From an uncultured Gammaproteobacteria bacterium (GTDB lineage Bacteria > Pseudomonadota > Gammaproteobacteria > Pseudomonadales > Pseudohongiellaceae), in NCBI GenBank assembly GCA_913060695.1, contig CAJXUA010000002.1, positions 124,001-188,000 on the forward strand: a stretch of 64,000 nucleotides of DNA, written 5' to 3'. Position numbers and translations under genes: made by a program. Shown here in pieces: positions 1 through 8,004 of the stretch. Every line of letters starts with the position of its first letter. Position 1 is the first letter of the stretch. The notes beneath the pieces were generated by a model that had not been told where the DNA came from, did no database searches, and worked only from the letters and a program-made list of their open reading frames with translations.

Positions 1-2180
1 TGATAGACCATGCCATTGCGCTCGCCGCGCAGCTGGTGCCGCACGGGGTCGAACTGATAATAGTCATTCTTCAGGGCGGTGATATGCACTAAACCCTCTA
101 CATAGATGTCGCTCAGCTCCACAAACAAGCCAAACGCAGTGACACTGCTTACAGTGCCGGAGAACTCGTCGCCCACTCTGTCTTTAACATATTCGCACTT
201 GAGCCAGTCCACCACATCGTAGCCCGCCGCATCGGCACGCCGCTCAGACATCGAACATGTCTCGCCAAAGCTCTGCATTTCTTTCAAGTCATAGGGGTAG
301 ATGGTCTTGCGCGCTAATGGCGCCACGCCCTGCACTTTCTTCACATGAGTCGTCTGCTTCGCACTTCTAATGAGGTAGCGCAGAGCACGATGCACCAATA
401 AGTCCGGGTAGCGACGAATCGGGGAGGTGAAGTGGGTATAGGCCGCAAAGCCTAGGCCGAAATGGCCGAGGTTCTCTGGCTGATACACCGCTTGCAGCAA
501 GGACCGGATCATTACCGTCTGAATCAGATGCGCATCGGGGCGATCGGCGATCTTGAGCAGCACGCGTTGATAGTCCTTGGGCTCCGGCTTCGCATTGCGC
601 GTTAGCACAAGGCCGATCTCCTTCAGGAAGGCCTTCAGATTTTCCATCTTGTCCATATTGGGGCCGTCGTGTACGCGGTACAGAACTGGCAGAGAAGACT
701 CCGCCAAGAACTTCGCCGTGCACACGTTCGCCGCTAACATGCACTCTTCGATCAAACGGTGAGCACTGTTGCGCAGTACCGGCACGATCGAACTAATCTT
801 ACGAGTCTCGCCGAACACGATTCGAGTCTCGGTGCTGATGAAATCTAGCGCGCCTGCCGCTTGGCGCAGCTTGGCGAGCTTGTGATACACCGTATACAGG
901 GATTCCAAAGCAGGCAGCACCGCTGCGTACTTCAAACGCAAACGCTCCTTCGTCTTGGCCCGCATCGGGGTCTCTGGCTCTTCCAGGATGTCCGCCACTT
1001 CCGTATAGGTCATGCGCGCGTGGGAGTAGATAACTCCCTCGTAGAAACTGTAGTCCTGCACTCGGCCCTGTTTATCTAGCTGCATCTCGCAGACCATCAC
1101 CAGACGGTCGACCTGCGGCTTCAGGGAGCACAAGCCATTGGACAAGGCCTCTGGCAGCATCGGGATCACGTGGCCCGGGAAGTACACTGAGTTACCGCGG
1201 GTCTGTGCCTCCACGTCCAGTGCCGATTCTACCGAAACGTAATGAGACACGTCCGCGATGGCCACGAATAGGGTACACGCGCCACCGGCCTCTTGCCGGC
1301 AATAAACCGCGTCATCGAAGTCTTTGGCATCCTCGCCATCGATAGTCACGAATGGCAGCTGACGCAGATCGATACGCTGCGCGGATTCCGACTCTGGCAC
1401 TACTGTTGGGAACTGCTTGAGGCTCTCTAGCACCTCTTTCGGCCACTTATAGGGAATATTGTGGCTGCGTACCGCAACGTCGATCTCCATACCCGGCTTC
1501 ATATGATCGCCCAGTATCTCGACTACCGTGCCGACGGCCTTGCGGCGCTGCGTAGGGTAGGAGGTTATCTCGGCGACGACGAACTGGCCGTCTTGCGCGC
1601 CGCGATTCTCTTTCTCAGGGATCATAATCTCGTGGCTATTCCGGCGATTGTCCGGCACCACGACACCAAAGCCCTGCTCCCAGTAATAACGCCCTACTAC
1701 CTGCTTGCTGCGGCGCTCTAGCACCTCGAAGATCATGCCTTCTTTGCGGCCACGGCGATCGACGCCTGAGACCCGCGCGAGCACGATGTCACCATCAAAG
1801 ACCTTCTGCATTTCGGAGTTAGGTAAAACGAGGTCCCCAGACCCATCGACAGGGATAAAGAAGCCGTAGCCATCTTTGACGCCCTGTACGCGCCCCTTAA
1901 TGAGCTCCATGCGATTGACCAAGCCATACACGCCTCGGCGGTTGCTGATCAACTGTCCATCGCGGGCCATCGCAATTAAGCGGCGGCGCAAGGCTTCAGT
2001 TTGCTCATAGGAGGTAAGGCTCAAGTGCTCGCAGAGCGCCTGATAGGTCACCGGCTCGCCGGTTTGTTCCATGTATTCGAGGATGTATTCACGACTAGGG
2101 ATCGGATTTTCGTAATTTTCCGCTTCCCGACTTGCGAAGGGGTCAATGATGTTTTCAGTGTCTTTAGATTTCTTAGCCAT
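1..2180 (-). CDS. rnr: Ribonuclease R, 3' end cut by window edge
   Basis: This is a processive 3'-5' exoribonuclease of the RNB family that degrades structured RNA in the cytoplasm. I read one uninterrupted frame from the ATG at 2178-2180 to base 1, about 726 codons, so only the C-terminal S1/basic tail is missing. It starts MAKKSKDTENII, followed by a winged-helix region, cold-shock domains, and the RNB catalytic signature IDGEDAKDFDDAVYC, whose aspartates bind the metal ions. Later RNB motifs HRLIEECMLAAN and THFTSPIRRYPDLLVHR are intact, and the S1 domain begins at the window edge (VGDEFSGTVSSVTAFG). It diverges from tRNA-Leu. In many gammaproteobacteria rnr follows purA, but here purA is about 52 kb away. 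Confidence 0.95.
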   Translation of the reverse strand, partial: MAKKSKDTENIIDPFASREAENYENPIPSREYILEYMEQTGEPVTYQALCEHLSLTSYEQTEALRRRLIAMARDGQLISNRRGVYGLVNRMELIKGRVQGVKDGYGFFIPVDGSGDLVLPNSEMQKVFDGDIVLARVSGVDRRGRKEGMIFEVLERRSKQVVGRYYWEQGFGVVVPDNRRNSHEIMIPEKENRGAQDGQFVVAEITSYPTQRRKAVGTVVEILGDHMKPGMEIDVAVRSHNIPYKWPKEVLESLKQFPTVVPESESAQRIDLRQLPFVTIDGEDAKDFDDAVYCRQEAGGACTLFVAIADVSHYVSVESALDVEAQTRGNSVYFPGHVIPMLPEALSNGLCSLKPQVDRLVMVCEMQLDKQGRVQDYSFYEGVIYSHARMTYTEVADILEEPETPMRAKTKERLRLKYAAVLPALESLYTVYHKLAKLRQAAGALDFISTETRIVFGETRKISSIVPVLRNSAHRLIEECMLAANVCTAKFLAESSLPVLYRVHDGPNMDKMENLKAFLKEIGLVLTRNAKPEPKDYQRVLLKIADRPDAHLIQTVMIRSLLQAVYQPENLGHFGLGFAAYTHFTSPIRRYPDLLVHRALRYLIRSAKQTTHVKKVQGVAPLARKTIYPYDLKEMQSFGETCSMSERRADAAGYDVVDWLKCEYVKDRVGDEFSGTVSSVTAFGLFVELSDIYVEGLVHITALKNDYYQFDPVRHQLRGERNGMVY

Positions 2181-2261
2181 ATCCTGCCAAATTGAGTGGG
2201 TTTCTGGCCACCAGTATACACATTGGGGCCTGCAATTACCCAAACTATTGAATGTGGACAA

Positions 2262-2290
2262 TTGACAGGAGGATTGCGCGGCGATAAAGT
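2262..2290 (+). promoter_or_regulatory. Sigma-70 promoter for tRNA-Leu
   Basis: A perfect -35 box TTGACA (2262-2267) is followed after 17 bases by TAAAGT (2285-2290). This would start transcription near 2297, about 19 bases before the tRNA. The strong match and position fit a stable-RNA promoter. The assignment is from sequence only. Confidence 0.7.
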
Positions 2291-2315
2291 GCGCGCTTCG
2301 AAATACCCCCCTCTT

Positions 2316-2402
2316 GCCCAGGTGGTGGAATTGGTAGACACGCTAGCTTCAGGTGCTAGTGCTCGAAAGGGCGTGGAGGTTCAAGTCCTCTTCTGGGCAC
2401 CA
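2316..2402 (+). tRNA. tRNA-Leu(CAG), CCA encoded
   Basis: This is an 87-base class II tRNA with encoded CCA. The acceptor stem pairs GCCCAG (2316-2321) with CTGGGC near the 3' end, the D-loop has GGAATTGGTAGAC, and the anticodon stem CTAGC/GCTAG encloses loop TTCAGGT, giving anticodon CAG (leucine, CUG). A long variable arm (tgctcgaaagggcg) and the T-arm GGTTCAAGTCC follow. Its last 27 bases are repeated at 9809-9835, so the gene is the integration target of the adjacent element and was left intact at the left junction. Confidence 0.95.
2376..2402 (+). repeat. attL, left 27-bp direct repeat
   Basis: The left copy begins GAGGTTCAAGTCC and ends with the tRNA CCA. It covers the T-arm and acceptor 3' strand and is identical over 27 bases to 9809-9835. 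The flanks differ immediately on both sides (G versus A before; A versus T after), which fixes the repeat length. Confidence 0.93.
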
Positions 2403-2404
2403 AT

Positions 2405-2423
2405 GATACAACCTATTGATTTA
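2405..2423 (+). repeat. Short repeat GATNCAACCTATTGATNTA, copy 1
   Basis: This 19-base stretch starts three bases past attL and matches 6021-6039 at 17 of 19 positions. One copy sits at the element's left end and the other upstream of the second recombinase gene. That placement would suit a recombinase arm-type or excisionase site, but this is inference from position only. Confidence 0.5.
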
Positions 2424-2487
2424 AAAGACTTTATTCTCCTTATTTTTGCCGTGATTTGACCTCTTTCTCACAAAGGGTTTCACAATT

Positions 2488-3999
2488 ATGGCGAATTATC
2501 TATGGAAAAACCGACACGGGCAGTATTATTTCAGAGTCCGGATACCGGTTCGTTACAGCGCTGAATTTGGCGATCTAAAGGAACTGCGCAGCCCACTGAA
2601 AACAAGCGACAAAGTAATTGCGAAGCGTTTCGCAAGAGGACACATGTTCGCGCTCGATAAACTATTGAGTGAGCTTGATGAGATGCGTCGTAGAAAAAGC
2701 AAACAGCCAAGCCTATCCCTTAACTATGAATTAACGACTGAGACCGAAGAGCTACCATCCGGGGCGGTTAGAACGAGCACCAAATTGAGCATAAGCCCAG
2801 AGGAGTCCAAAGAACTTGGAATAGACTTCGTTAAGCAGCTAGTTGCATCTTTTCATGCCAGCGAAAATCCCCAGCATATTGACAATCTGTCAACCAAAAA
2901 TTTACCGGCAACCAACTCGGAATCCCTTATAGCATTGAGCGATAAATATATTGCTTGCAACAATTGGCGCACCCCCATTACCGCCAAACAATACAAAGGG
3001 ACGTTCTCGCTACTTTTAAACTACTTCGGCAACAGAAAGCTGAATCAAATCAAGAAGAGCGAAACAAGCGATTTTGTGGAAATTCTCAAGAAACTCCCTA
3101 GAAACTTGAATGGAGCCAAGTCCACATTCCAAAATACTCCCATTCGTCAGGTTGCTGCGGAGTACACAGGTCAAACTATCGCACCAAAAACAGTCCGTGA
3201 TCACGTAGTTAGGATAAACGCTTTCTACCGTTGGGCAGCAAACAACTCTGACGAGCCAATAGAGAGCCCATTCAAAGGAATCAAACTAAAGCGAAATCTC
3301 GCGGAATCCGCCCGCGAGGCATTCGATCCAGAGTCTATTCATAAGATTTTCACTTGTTACTTGTATGGCAAGAATGAATGGCCGAAAAGAAAGTCCAAAG
3401 GTGAACCCTCGAAATACTGGATCTCTTTGATACTCGCATACACAGGTTGCAGACTTAATGAGGCGTGCCAACTTTATCTCGACGATGTATATCTAGACAG
3501 CGAAAACATTCTTACTTTCGACTTCAACTCTAAGAGGAGTGATCAAAGCATAAAGTCCGGTATATGGCGAAAAGTTCCGGCTCACCCTATTCTAAAAAAA
3601 TCCGGATTGGAAGGTTATATAGAAAGCCTCCGTAGTGAAGGACATTCACGATTATTCCCCGAATTGACATTCTCCCAAAATGGGGAAGGTTATGCTCGCG
3701 CTATTGGAGAGTTCTGCAGAGAACTCTATAAATCAGTAGGCGCTATAGGAACACCTCACAACTTTAGACACACTGTCGTAAAGCAACTTAGACACTCCGG
3801 AGTTCCAAGGGAAATATTACGCTCTATAGTTGGCCATTACGACAATACTACTCTCGACACGACCGATCGTTATGGAGGTGGCGAACTCTATACCAGCAAA
3901 CAGAAACTCGATGCAATCAAGAAGATAAGCTATGAGTTTGAGGACACCCTTACAACATTTGAACAATTCAGAAAACGGGCGCCAAAACGCAAACTTTGA
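2488..3999 (+). CDS. Tyrosine recombinase / integrase, DUF6538 type
   Basis: This is the probable integrase that recombines the tRNA-Leu attachment site. The 503-residue protein opens with the DUF6538-like N-terminus (NYLWKNRHGQYYFRVRIP), which is typical of integrases with an AP2-like arm-binding domain. A SAM-like core-binding region spans about residues 150-265, and the catalytic domain about 280-470. The catalytic set is complete: R322 (TGCRLNEA), H424 and R427 (PHNFRH), H450 (VGHYD) and the nucleophile Y462 (DRYGGG). The ATG at 2488 follows AAAGGG at a normal spacing. It reads inward from attL and is followed by a Gp2-like gene 56 bases downstream. Its target is inferred from position. 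Confidence 0.92.
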   Translation: MANYLWKNRHGQYYFRVRIPVRYSAEFGDLKELRSPLKTSDKVIAKRFARGHMFALDKLLSELDEMRRRKSKQPSLSLNYELTTETEELPSGAVRTSTKLSISPEESKELGIDFVKQLVASFHASENPQHIDNLSTKNLPATNSESLIALSDKYIACNNWRTPITAKQYKGTFSLLLNYFGNRKLNQIKKSETSDFVEILKKLPRNLNGAKSTFQNTPIRQVAAEYTGQTIAPKTVRDHVVRINAFYRWAANNSDEPIESPFKGIKLKRNLAESAREAFDPESIHKIFTCYLYGKNEWPKRKSKGEPSKYWISLILAYTGCRLNEACQLYLDDVYLDSENILTFDFNSKRSDQSIKSGIWRKVPAHPILKKSGLEGYIESLRSEGHSRLFPELTFSQNGEGYARAIGEFCRELYKSVGAIGTPHNFRHTVVKQLRHSGVPREILRSIVGHYDNTTLDTTDRYGGGELYTSKQKLDAIKKISYEFEDTLTTFEQFRKRAPKRKL

Positions 4000-4055
4000 A
4001 TTCTCTGTGGGCCGCAAGTCGGCACCTATCATCAACCCCAACTGACTATTAACCT

Positions 4056-4883
4056 ATGCGCAGCCCCAGCCTTGGCCATTTACATAAATTGAAAGCAAGA
4101 AAAGAATCATCACTCACTGAAACCACAGATATCCGCAAAGCCCCACGCATGCGAAAGCGCTACAAACCAAGCAATGCAAGGTTTGCAGCAATGTTGTACA
4201 GATCCCATACTGTTCTTATATTAAAGGGTATTAAGAATTCATACAGAAACCATGCAAAGAGTTTGGCTAGATACGAGAGTTTAAGAGATGAGACTAAAGT
4301 CCAATTAGCGGTAGAGGGAATACTGTCAGACAAAGGGTTAAAGGCGATTACCATAAACCTCAATCTAAGTCCCTCACTAGAGGTGAAGTTAAACACCAAC
4401 AAAACCAGCTCACTTAACTATGTCAGAGATCAGGTAAGGAAGATCATTAAAAAAGCGATACCAGATACCCCACCATTGTTCCTTCTTGTATTAGAAAGGT
4501 CAGCTAGAGAGATAAACATTCCTGGAGGAAATGGCTCAAAGCCTCACTTTCACGGGATACTTGCCTTACCTCTAACAATGGCAACGGGCGAGATTATAGA
4601 AAGACTTCGCTTAGGCTTAGACAAAAGTCCTTTAACCAGCGGATATCGAGAACGATATGGTCATACGCGAGTACTGCTACAAACCACCTACGAACAGAAC
4701 TTCGAGGACGGTGGAATAGTTTTAAAACCCATTAATTCGGGATGGGGCTCCTATATCACCAAACAACTACCTAGTGAAAGACACTATGTAATCAGCCAAG
4801 AATTGACTGCAAAAACCAAAGCATTCTTGAAAGAGATGGTTGAACATGATTGCAGCGTATCGTGTCGACCGCATTTTAAGTAA
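4056..4883 (+). CDS. Inovirus Gp2-like / putative HUH replication protein
   Basis: A 275-residue basic protein that resembles the inovirus Gp2 or YagK/YfjJ type of replication-initiator-like proteins found beside DUF6538 integrases. What I can see: SKPHFHGILALP near residue 170 gives the H-hydrophobic-H pattern of HUH endonucleases (HFH), and SGWGSYITKQL near residue 232 could supply a catalytic tyrosine (Y-x-x-K). If correct, it nicks DNA to start rolling-circle copying of the excised circle. The first ATG (4056) lacks a clear ribosome site; an internal ATG at 4149 is also possible. It lies between the two recombinases and converges with the second. The family call is moderate and the mechanism is inferred. 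Confidence 0.55.
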   Translation: MRSPSLGHLHKLKARKESSLTETTDIRKAPRMRKRYKPSNARFAAMLYRSHTVLILKGIKNSYRNHAKSLARYESLRDETKVQLAVEGILSDKGLKAITINLNLSPSLEVKLNTNKTSSLNYVRDQVRKIIKKAIPDTPPLFLLVLERSAREINIPGGNGSKPHFHGILALPLTMATGEIIERLRLGLDKSPLTSGYRERYGHTRVLLQTTYEQNFEDGGIVLKPINSGWGSYITKQLPSERHYVISQELTAKTKAFLKEMVEHDCSVSCRPHFK

Positions 4884-4904
4884 AGGTTACAAATTAGCTA
4901 GGCA

Positions 4905-5876
4905 TCACTTCTCATCTAGCCGGCTTATGAGGTGCTCTGCTCTAATATGAGTATACCTATGAAGCATAGCTAGGCTTTGATGACCACTAATTGCGGCAAC
5001 CTCTACCGTACTAAGACCCAGCTCAAACAATCTGCTAATACCCTCATGTCGCAAGTCATGAATCCTTAGATCGCTAATACCGGCTTTCTTGCAAGCAAGG
5101 GAGAAGCGCTGAGACATCGCTGTAGCGCTTATGCTGAACACCCTTCCATCTCCAGCGACTCTAGCGCCTAGCGTCTTCAACGCCTTCCTAGTAAGCGGTA
5201 TAACTCGCGGAATACCCGACTTAGTAACCGGAAGTAATACCGTCCTAGAACCCAAATTTATATCTACACCTTTCACCTCAATTAATTCCGAGCGCCTTGT
5301 CGCACATTCTATTGCAAGCAATATAAAGTCACTTAACTCCGGATCAGTCTTTGCCGCCTCAAGTAGTCTACTTTCTTCATCACCACACAATCTCCTAGTA
5401 CGACCATGCGGCATCTTTGGAAGTCGAATTCTAGGAACACCTTGTGGCAAGGGAATACCGAAATTACTAGTAGCTAACCGAAGAAGGCGAGCGAGCAAAC
5501 TAAGCTCATGGACTACAGTAGCGGGATTAGCCCTAAGGAGTCTCTGGTCGCGAAATTGAGACAGAACAGCTACAGATAGCTGGCTAAGGCTAAAAGCTCC
5601 CAAAACGCTCCTCAAGCGCTTTAAACGCGACTGTTCAGCTCGATTCTCAGCTCCGCTTGCTACTTTCCGTTGAAGGTATAGATCAATGAGACTATCCAGC
5701 GTGATTCTCTCGGATGCGCGCGGGTCAACATAGGTGCCAAGCGTGACCTGCGACTCGATCACGCGGGACCAGTCAACCGCATCAGATTTCTTGATGAAAG
5801 ACTTGGTAATGGGCTTGATTCCCTTAAGCCGTACCTGAGCCTGCCATTTGTCTCTTAACTTTCTAATAGTCGCCAT
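4905..5876 (-). CDS. Second tyrosine recombinase
   Basis: A 323-residue phage-integrase-family recombinase. I start it at MATIRKLRDKW (ATG at 5874-5876), because GAGGG lies about seven bases upstream; the frame is open to 5927, adding 17 unlikely residues. The N-terminal part (about 1-55) resembles a short arm-binding domain, followed by a core-binding helical domain and the catalytic domain. The residues are complete: R194 (CATRRSEL), H273 and R276 (IHDLRHEG), H299 (SGHQS) and Y308 (LHRYTHI). It is unrelated in sequence to the first integrase and faces the other way. It may drive excision or inversion, or be left from a second element inserted into the same island; no second pair of att repeats was found. 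Confidence 0.9.
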   Translation of the reverse strand: MATIRKLRDKWQAQVRLKGIKPITKSFIKKSDAVDWSRVIESQVTLGTYVDPRASERITLDSLIDLYLQRKVASGAENRAEQSRLKRLRSVLGAFSLSQLSVAVLSQFRDQRLLRANPATVVHELSLLARLLRLATSNFGIPLPQGVPRIRLPKMPHGRTRRLCGDEESRLLEAAKTDPELSDFILLAIECATRRSELIEVKGVDINLGSRTVLLPVTKSGIPRVIPLTRKALKTLGARVAGDGRVFSISATAMSQRFSLACKKAGISDLRIHDLRHEGISRLFELGLSTVEVAAISGHQSLAMLHRYTHIRAEHLISRLDEK

Positions 5877-6020
5877 ATCGATACCCTCAATGAAACAGTT
5901 TGAGCACATCGTAGGACAAGAAAACAAACAAGTCGGGTACTTTCAGGGCTTAAAGTCGCGGGAGTGTGATCAGAGTGTGACCAACAACTTACAAACGTCT
6001 TGCAAACAACAGACAAACAA

Positions 6021-6039
6021 GATGCAACCTATTGATATA
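6021..6039 (+). repeat. Short repeat GATNCAACCTATTGATNTA, copy 2
   Basis: This is the partner of 2405-2423 with 17 of 19 bases identical, including the run CAACCTATTGAT. It lies about 145 bases upstream of the second recombinase start. No copy of the tRNA-derived attachment core accompanies it, so it is not simply an internal att junction. Confidence 0.5.
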
Positions 6040-6068
6040 TTTAGCATACCTTGCGACAAACAAGCGCC

Positions 6069-6099
6069 GTATGAATTGGTATGTATAACCAATTCATAC
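6069..6099. promoter_or_regulatory. Perfect 12-bp inverted repeat, operator candidate
   Basis: GTATGAATTGGT (6069-6080) and ACCAATTCATAC (6088-6099) are exact reverse complements around a 7-base spacer ATGTATA. The spacing of arms suits a dimeric DNA-binding protein or a recombinase. It lies about 190 bases upstream of the second recombinase, in the element's control region. A hairpin in RNA is also possible, but no T-run follows. Confidence 0.6.
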
Positions 6100-6150
6100 C
6101 CATATGTGCCAAAGTTGTTATCTTTAGGTCTGCAAACAGCGCTCTTAACA

Positions 6151-6201
6151 TGATGGTGCCATATACCGCGGCACATTGAGTATTTACCATCCTTATATTA
6201 A
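6151..6201 (+). repeat. Hairpin-bearing direct repeat, copy A
   Basis: The pattern TGATGnTGCCATATnnnGCGGCA is followed 17 bases later by CCTTATATT. The GTGCC/GGCAC arms can pair as a 5-bp stem with a 9-base loop. Copy B with the same spacing is at 6296-6345. The trailing TTATATT looks like a -10 element, so duplicated promoter/operator units are plausible; replication iterons are an alternative. Confidence 0.5.
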
Positions 6202-6295
6202 CGGGGAAACAGAGCCCCCATAAAACCACGAAATTAGGACCTCTCGCAGGAGATCAATTTTGTCATCTTTAGACTCTATCCAATATTTATAAACT

Positions 6296-6345
6296 TGATG
6301 CTGCCATATTTAGCGGCAACGATTAAATGAATTTCCCTTATATTT
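6296..6345 (+). repeat. Hairpin-bearing direct repeat, copy B
   Basis: This copy matches A in the conserved blocks TGATGnTGCCATAT, GCGGCA and CCTTATATT at identical spacing, while the bases between them have diverged. TGCC/GGCA can pair around a 9-base loop. Copies A and B start 145 bases apart. Conservation of separate blocks suggests protein-binding sites rather than a recent duplication. Confidence 0.5.
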
Positions 6346-6487
6346 CAGACCAATCTAGGCGCCTAATCTTGAGGTTTAAGGACTCAGGAAGTGTTTGGTG
6401 GGGTATTTTATATAAGTTTAGTGCTGTAACCGGTACAATCTCGCCAATTTTTATGCTCGATTATTTAATTAGATAGGTTAGTGATTC

Positions 6488-6697
6488 ATGAAAAGCACAA
6501 ACAAAGATACCAGTTTGGTAAAATCGAACACCAGCAAGCTTTCACTTGAAGACCAAATTTCAAAATTTCTAGTTTCTGGTGGCAAAATCGAACAAGTCGA
6601 TAGGGGCGTAAGTGCGCCACGCGTGACAACAGGGAAAATAGACATAGTTATAACTCCGCCATCAGACATCTCAAGAGTTAAATTAAGAAAACCTTGA
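6488..6697 (+). CDS. Small hypothetical protein of the element
   Basis: A 69-residue reading frame starting with ATG and ending well before the methyltransferase. The first 20 residues are polar and lysine/serine-rich. A central stretch, DQISKFLVSGGKIEQVDRG, resembles the FLxxGGKhxxh motif of small SutA-like RNA-polymerase-binding regulators, and the tail VKLRKP is basic. No helix-turn-helix is obvious, so it is not a recognisable C (controller) protein of restriction systems. Its place upstream of the methyltransferase, in the same direction, makes a regulatory role possible. The ribosome site is weak (AGGTTAG). Function is unknown. Confidence 0.55.
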   Translation: MKSTNKDTSLVKSNTSKLSLEDQISKFLVSGGKIEQVDRGVSAPRVTTGKIDIVITPPSDISRVKLRKP

Positions 6698-6754
6698 CGC
6701 TTTAACACTTCTTATTACCGACATCCTTGCCGAAATTGTTTCCCTTGGAGTCTA

Positions 6755-6842
6755 TTGACACGGCCGTCAATACTGTACAAAGATACATGCCTATTTTGAC
6801 GACCATAGCATTCCTTTAAATTCACACTAAACTAAATTTAGT
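6755..6842 (+). promoter_or_regulatory. Putative promoter/operator region of the methyltransferase
   Basis: A TTGACA box (6755-6760) lies inside the imperfect palindrome TTGAC-6 bases-GTCAA (6755-6770), with a poor TACAAA 15 bases downstream. Further on, ACTAAATTTAGT (6831-6842) is a perfect 12-bp palindrome 89 bases before the methyltransferase start. Either could be the control site that times methyltransferase before nuclease. This is pattern evidence only. Confidence 0.4.
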
Positions 6843-6930
6843 CTGTAATTACTATTGTCTTCCTCACAGTAGATTAGATTGGTAGCGGTGATAACGCATT
6901 TCAGAAAGCCAGAGAATAATCGGTGATATA

Positions 6931-8004
6931 GTGTATAAAATCAAAACGTTAGGGCTTTTTTCGGGTGGCGGAGGTTTGGACTTGGGGGTTCAGGCTGCGG
7001 GATTTTCGACACTCCTTTCGTCTGATATTGACGCCTATTCTTGTCAGACGCTTCTGAACAACCAAGGGAAAAAACCATATCTTTCCAAACACCCAGTACT
7101 TTGCGCGGACATTCGGTCTATTGATCACAAGATTATAAAGCGCCAAATTGGCAAAGCCGATATAGATTTCATTATTGGCGGCCCACCATGCCAGGCTTTC
7201 TCAGTCTTTGGTAAACGAAAAGGACTAGGAGATCCAAGAGGCAATCTAGTCTTCGAGTACTCTAGGATAATCAAAGAGTTATCCCCCGAAGCCTTTTTAT
7301 TTGAAAACGTTGCAGGACTAAAGACTATTCATGGAGGTGTGCTCTACAAAGAATTATTAGAAGTACTTTCCTTAAACGGCAAATACTCAATTTCCGCGCA
7401 TGAATACGATCTAGCAGATTACGGTGTCCCTCAATTTAGAAAACGGGTTTTCTTCGTTGGGACTAAATCTGGCAAACAACTACCAAAGCTCACACCCACA
7501 CATGGTGCGGATTTATTGCCTTTCTCGACCGCAGGCGCTGCATTATCAAATCTCCCTACACCTATCACCGATTGGAAAGGTAATCCACACATCAACGGGC
7601 ATGTTGGCAGGAAACATAGCGAAAGAATAATCGAAAGATATGAAAGTTTAGTTTTCGGAGAACGCGACCACAAGACTAGAATAAATAAGTTGAATCCGTC
7701 AAAACCAAGCTTCACCATTATTGTGGGCTCAGATGCTGGTGGGGGCAAAGGACACGTACACCCTATGGAGCCACGCGAAGTTACCCCCCGCGAAAGTGCG
7801 AGAATCCAAACGTTTCCGGACTGGTGGGAGTTTGCAGGCACTGGTCGACATGTAATTCGACAAGTAGGCAACGCTGTGCCACCATTGTTTGCCGCAATTA
7901 TTGCAACTCAGATTCGACGAGAAATTTTTAACCAAAAAACGACTTCCAATATCAATAGTTTAGTTAAAAAACTTGACCTGAACTTCTTAATCGATGGTTA
8001 TTAA
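6931..8004 (+). CDS. DNA (cytosine-5-)-methyltransferase
   Basis: Methylates cytosine C5 within a target site using S-adenosylmethionine and protects host DNA from the neighbouring nuclease. The 357-residue protein has all key motifs: I (LFSGGGGLDLG, about 9-19), IV with the catalytic cysteine C87 (GGPPCQAFS), VI (FENVAGL, E125), VIII (QFRKR, about 168-172) and X (QVGNAVPPLFAA, near 311). The variable target-recognition region between VIII and IX is short, as in single-specificity type II enzymes. It starts with GTG at 6931. The stop overlaps the nuclease start by 11 bases, so the two are translated from one message. The recognition sequence cannot be read from the protein. Confidence 0.95.
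   Translation: MYKIKTLGLFSGGGGLDLGVQAAGFSTLLSSDIDAYSCQTLLNNQGKKPYLSKHPVLCADIRSIDHKIIKRQIGKADIDFIIGGPPCQAFSVFGKRKGLGDPRGNLVFEYSRIIKELSPEAFLFENVAGLKTIHGGVLYKELLEVLSLNGKYSISAHEYDLADYGVPQFRKRVFFVGTKSGKQLPKLTPTHGADLLPFSTAGAALSNLPTPITDWKGNPHINGHVGRKHSERIIERYESLVFGERDHKTRINKLNPSKPSFTIIVGSDAGGGKGHVHPMEPREVTPRESARIQTFPDWWEFAGTGRHVIRQVGNAVPPLFAAIIATQIRREIFNQKTTSNINSLVKKLDLNFLIDGY

Larger units (their letters stand above)
5877..6487. other. Non-coding control region of the element
   Basis: About 610 bases between the divergent second recombinase and the small ORF at 6488 hold no convincing gene. They contain several signals listed separately: the second GATNCAACC repeat, a perfect 12-bp inverted repeat, and two related hairpin-bearing direct repeats. 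The stretch is AT-rich, with repeated ACAAAC words around 5985-6020. An origin of replication, an excision site cluster and promoter/operators are all possible; the sequence does not decide between them. Confidence 0.5.
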
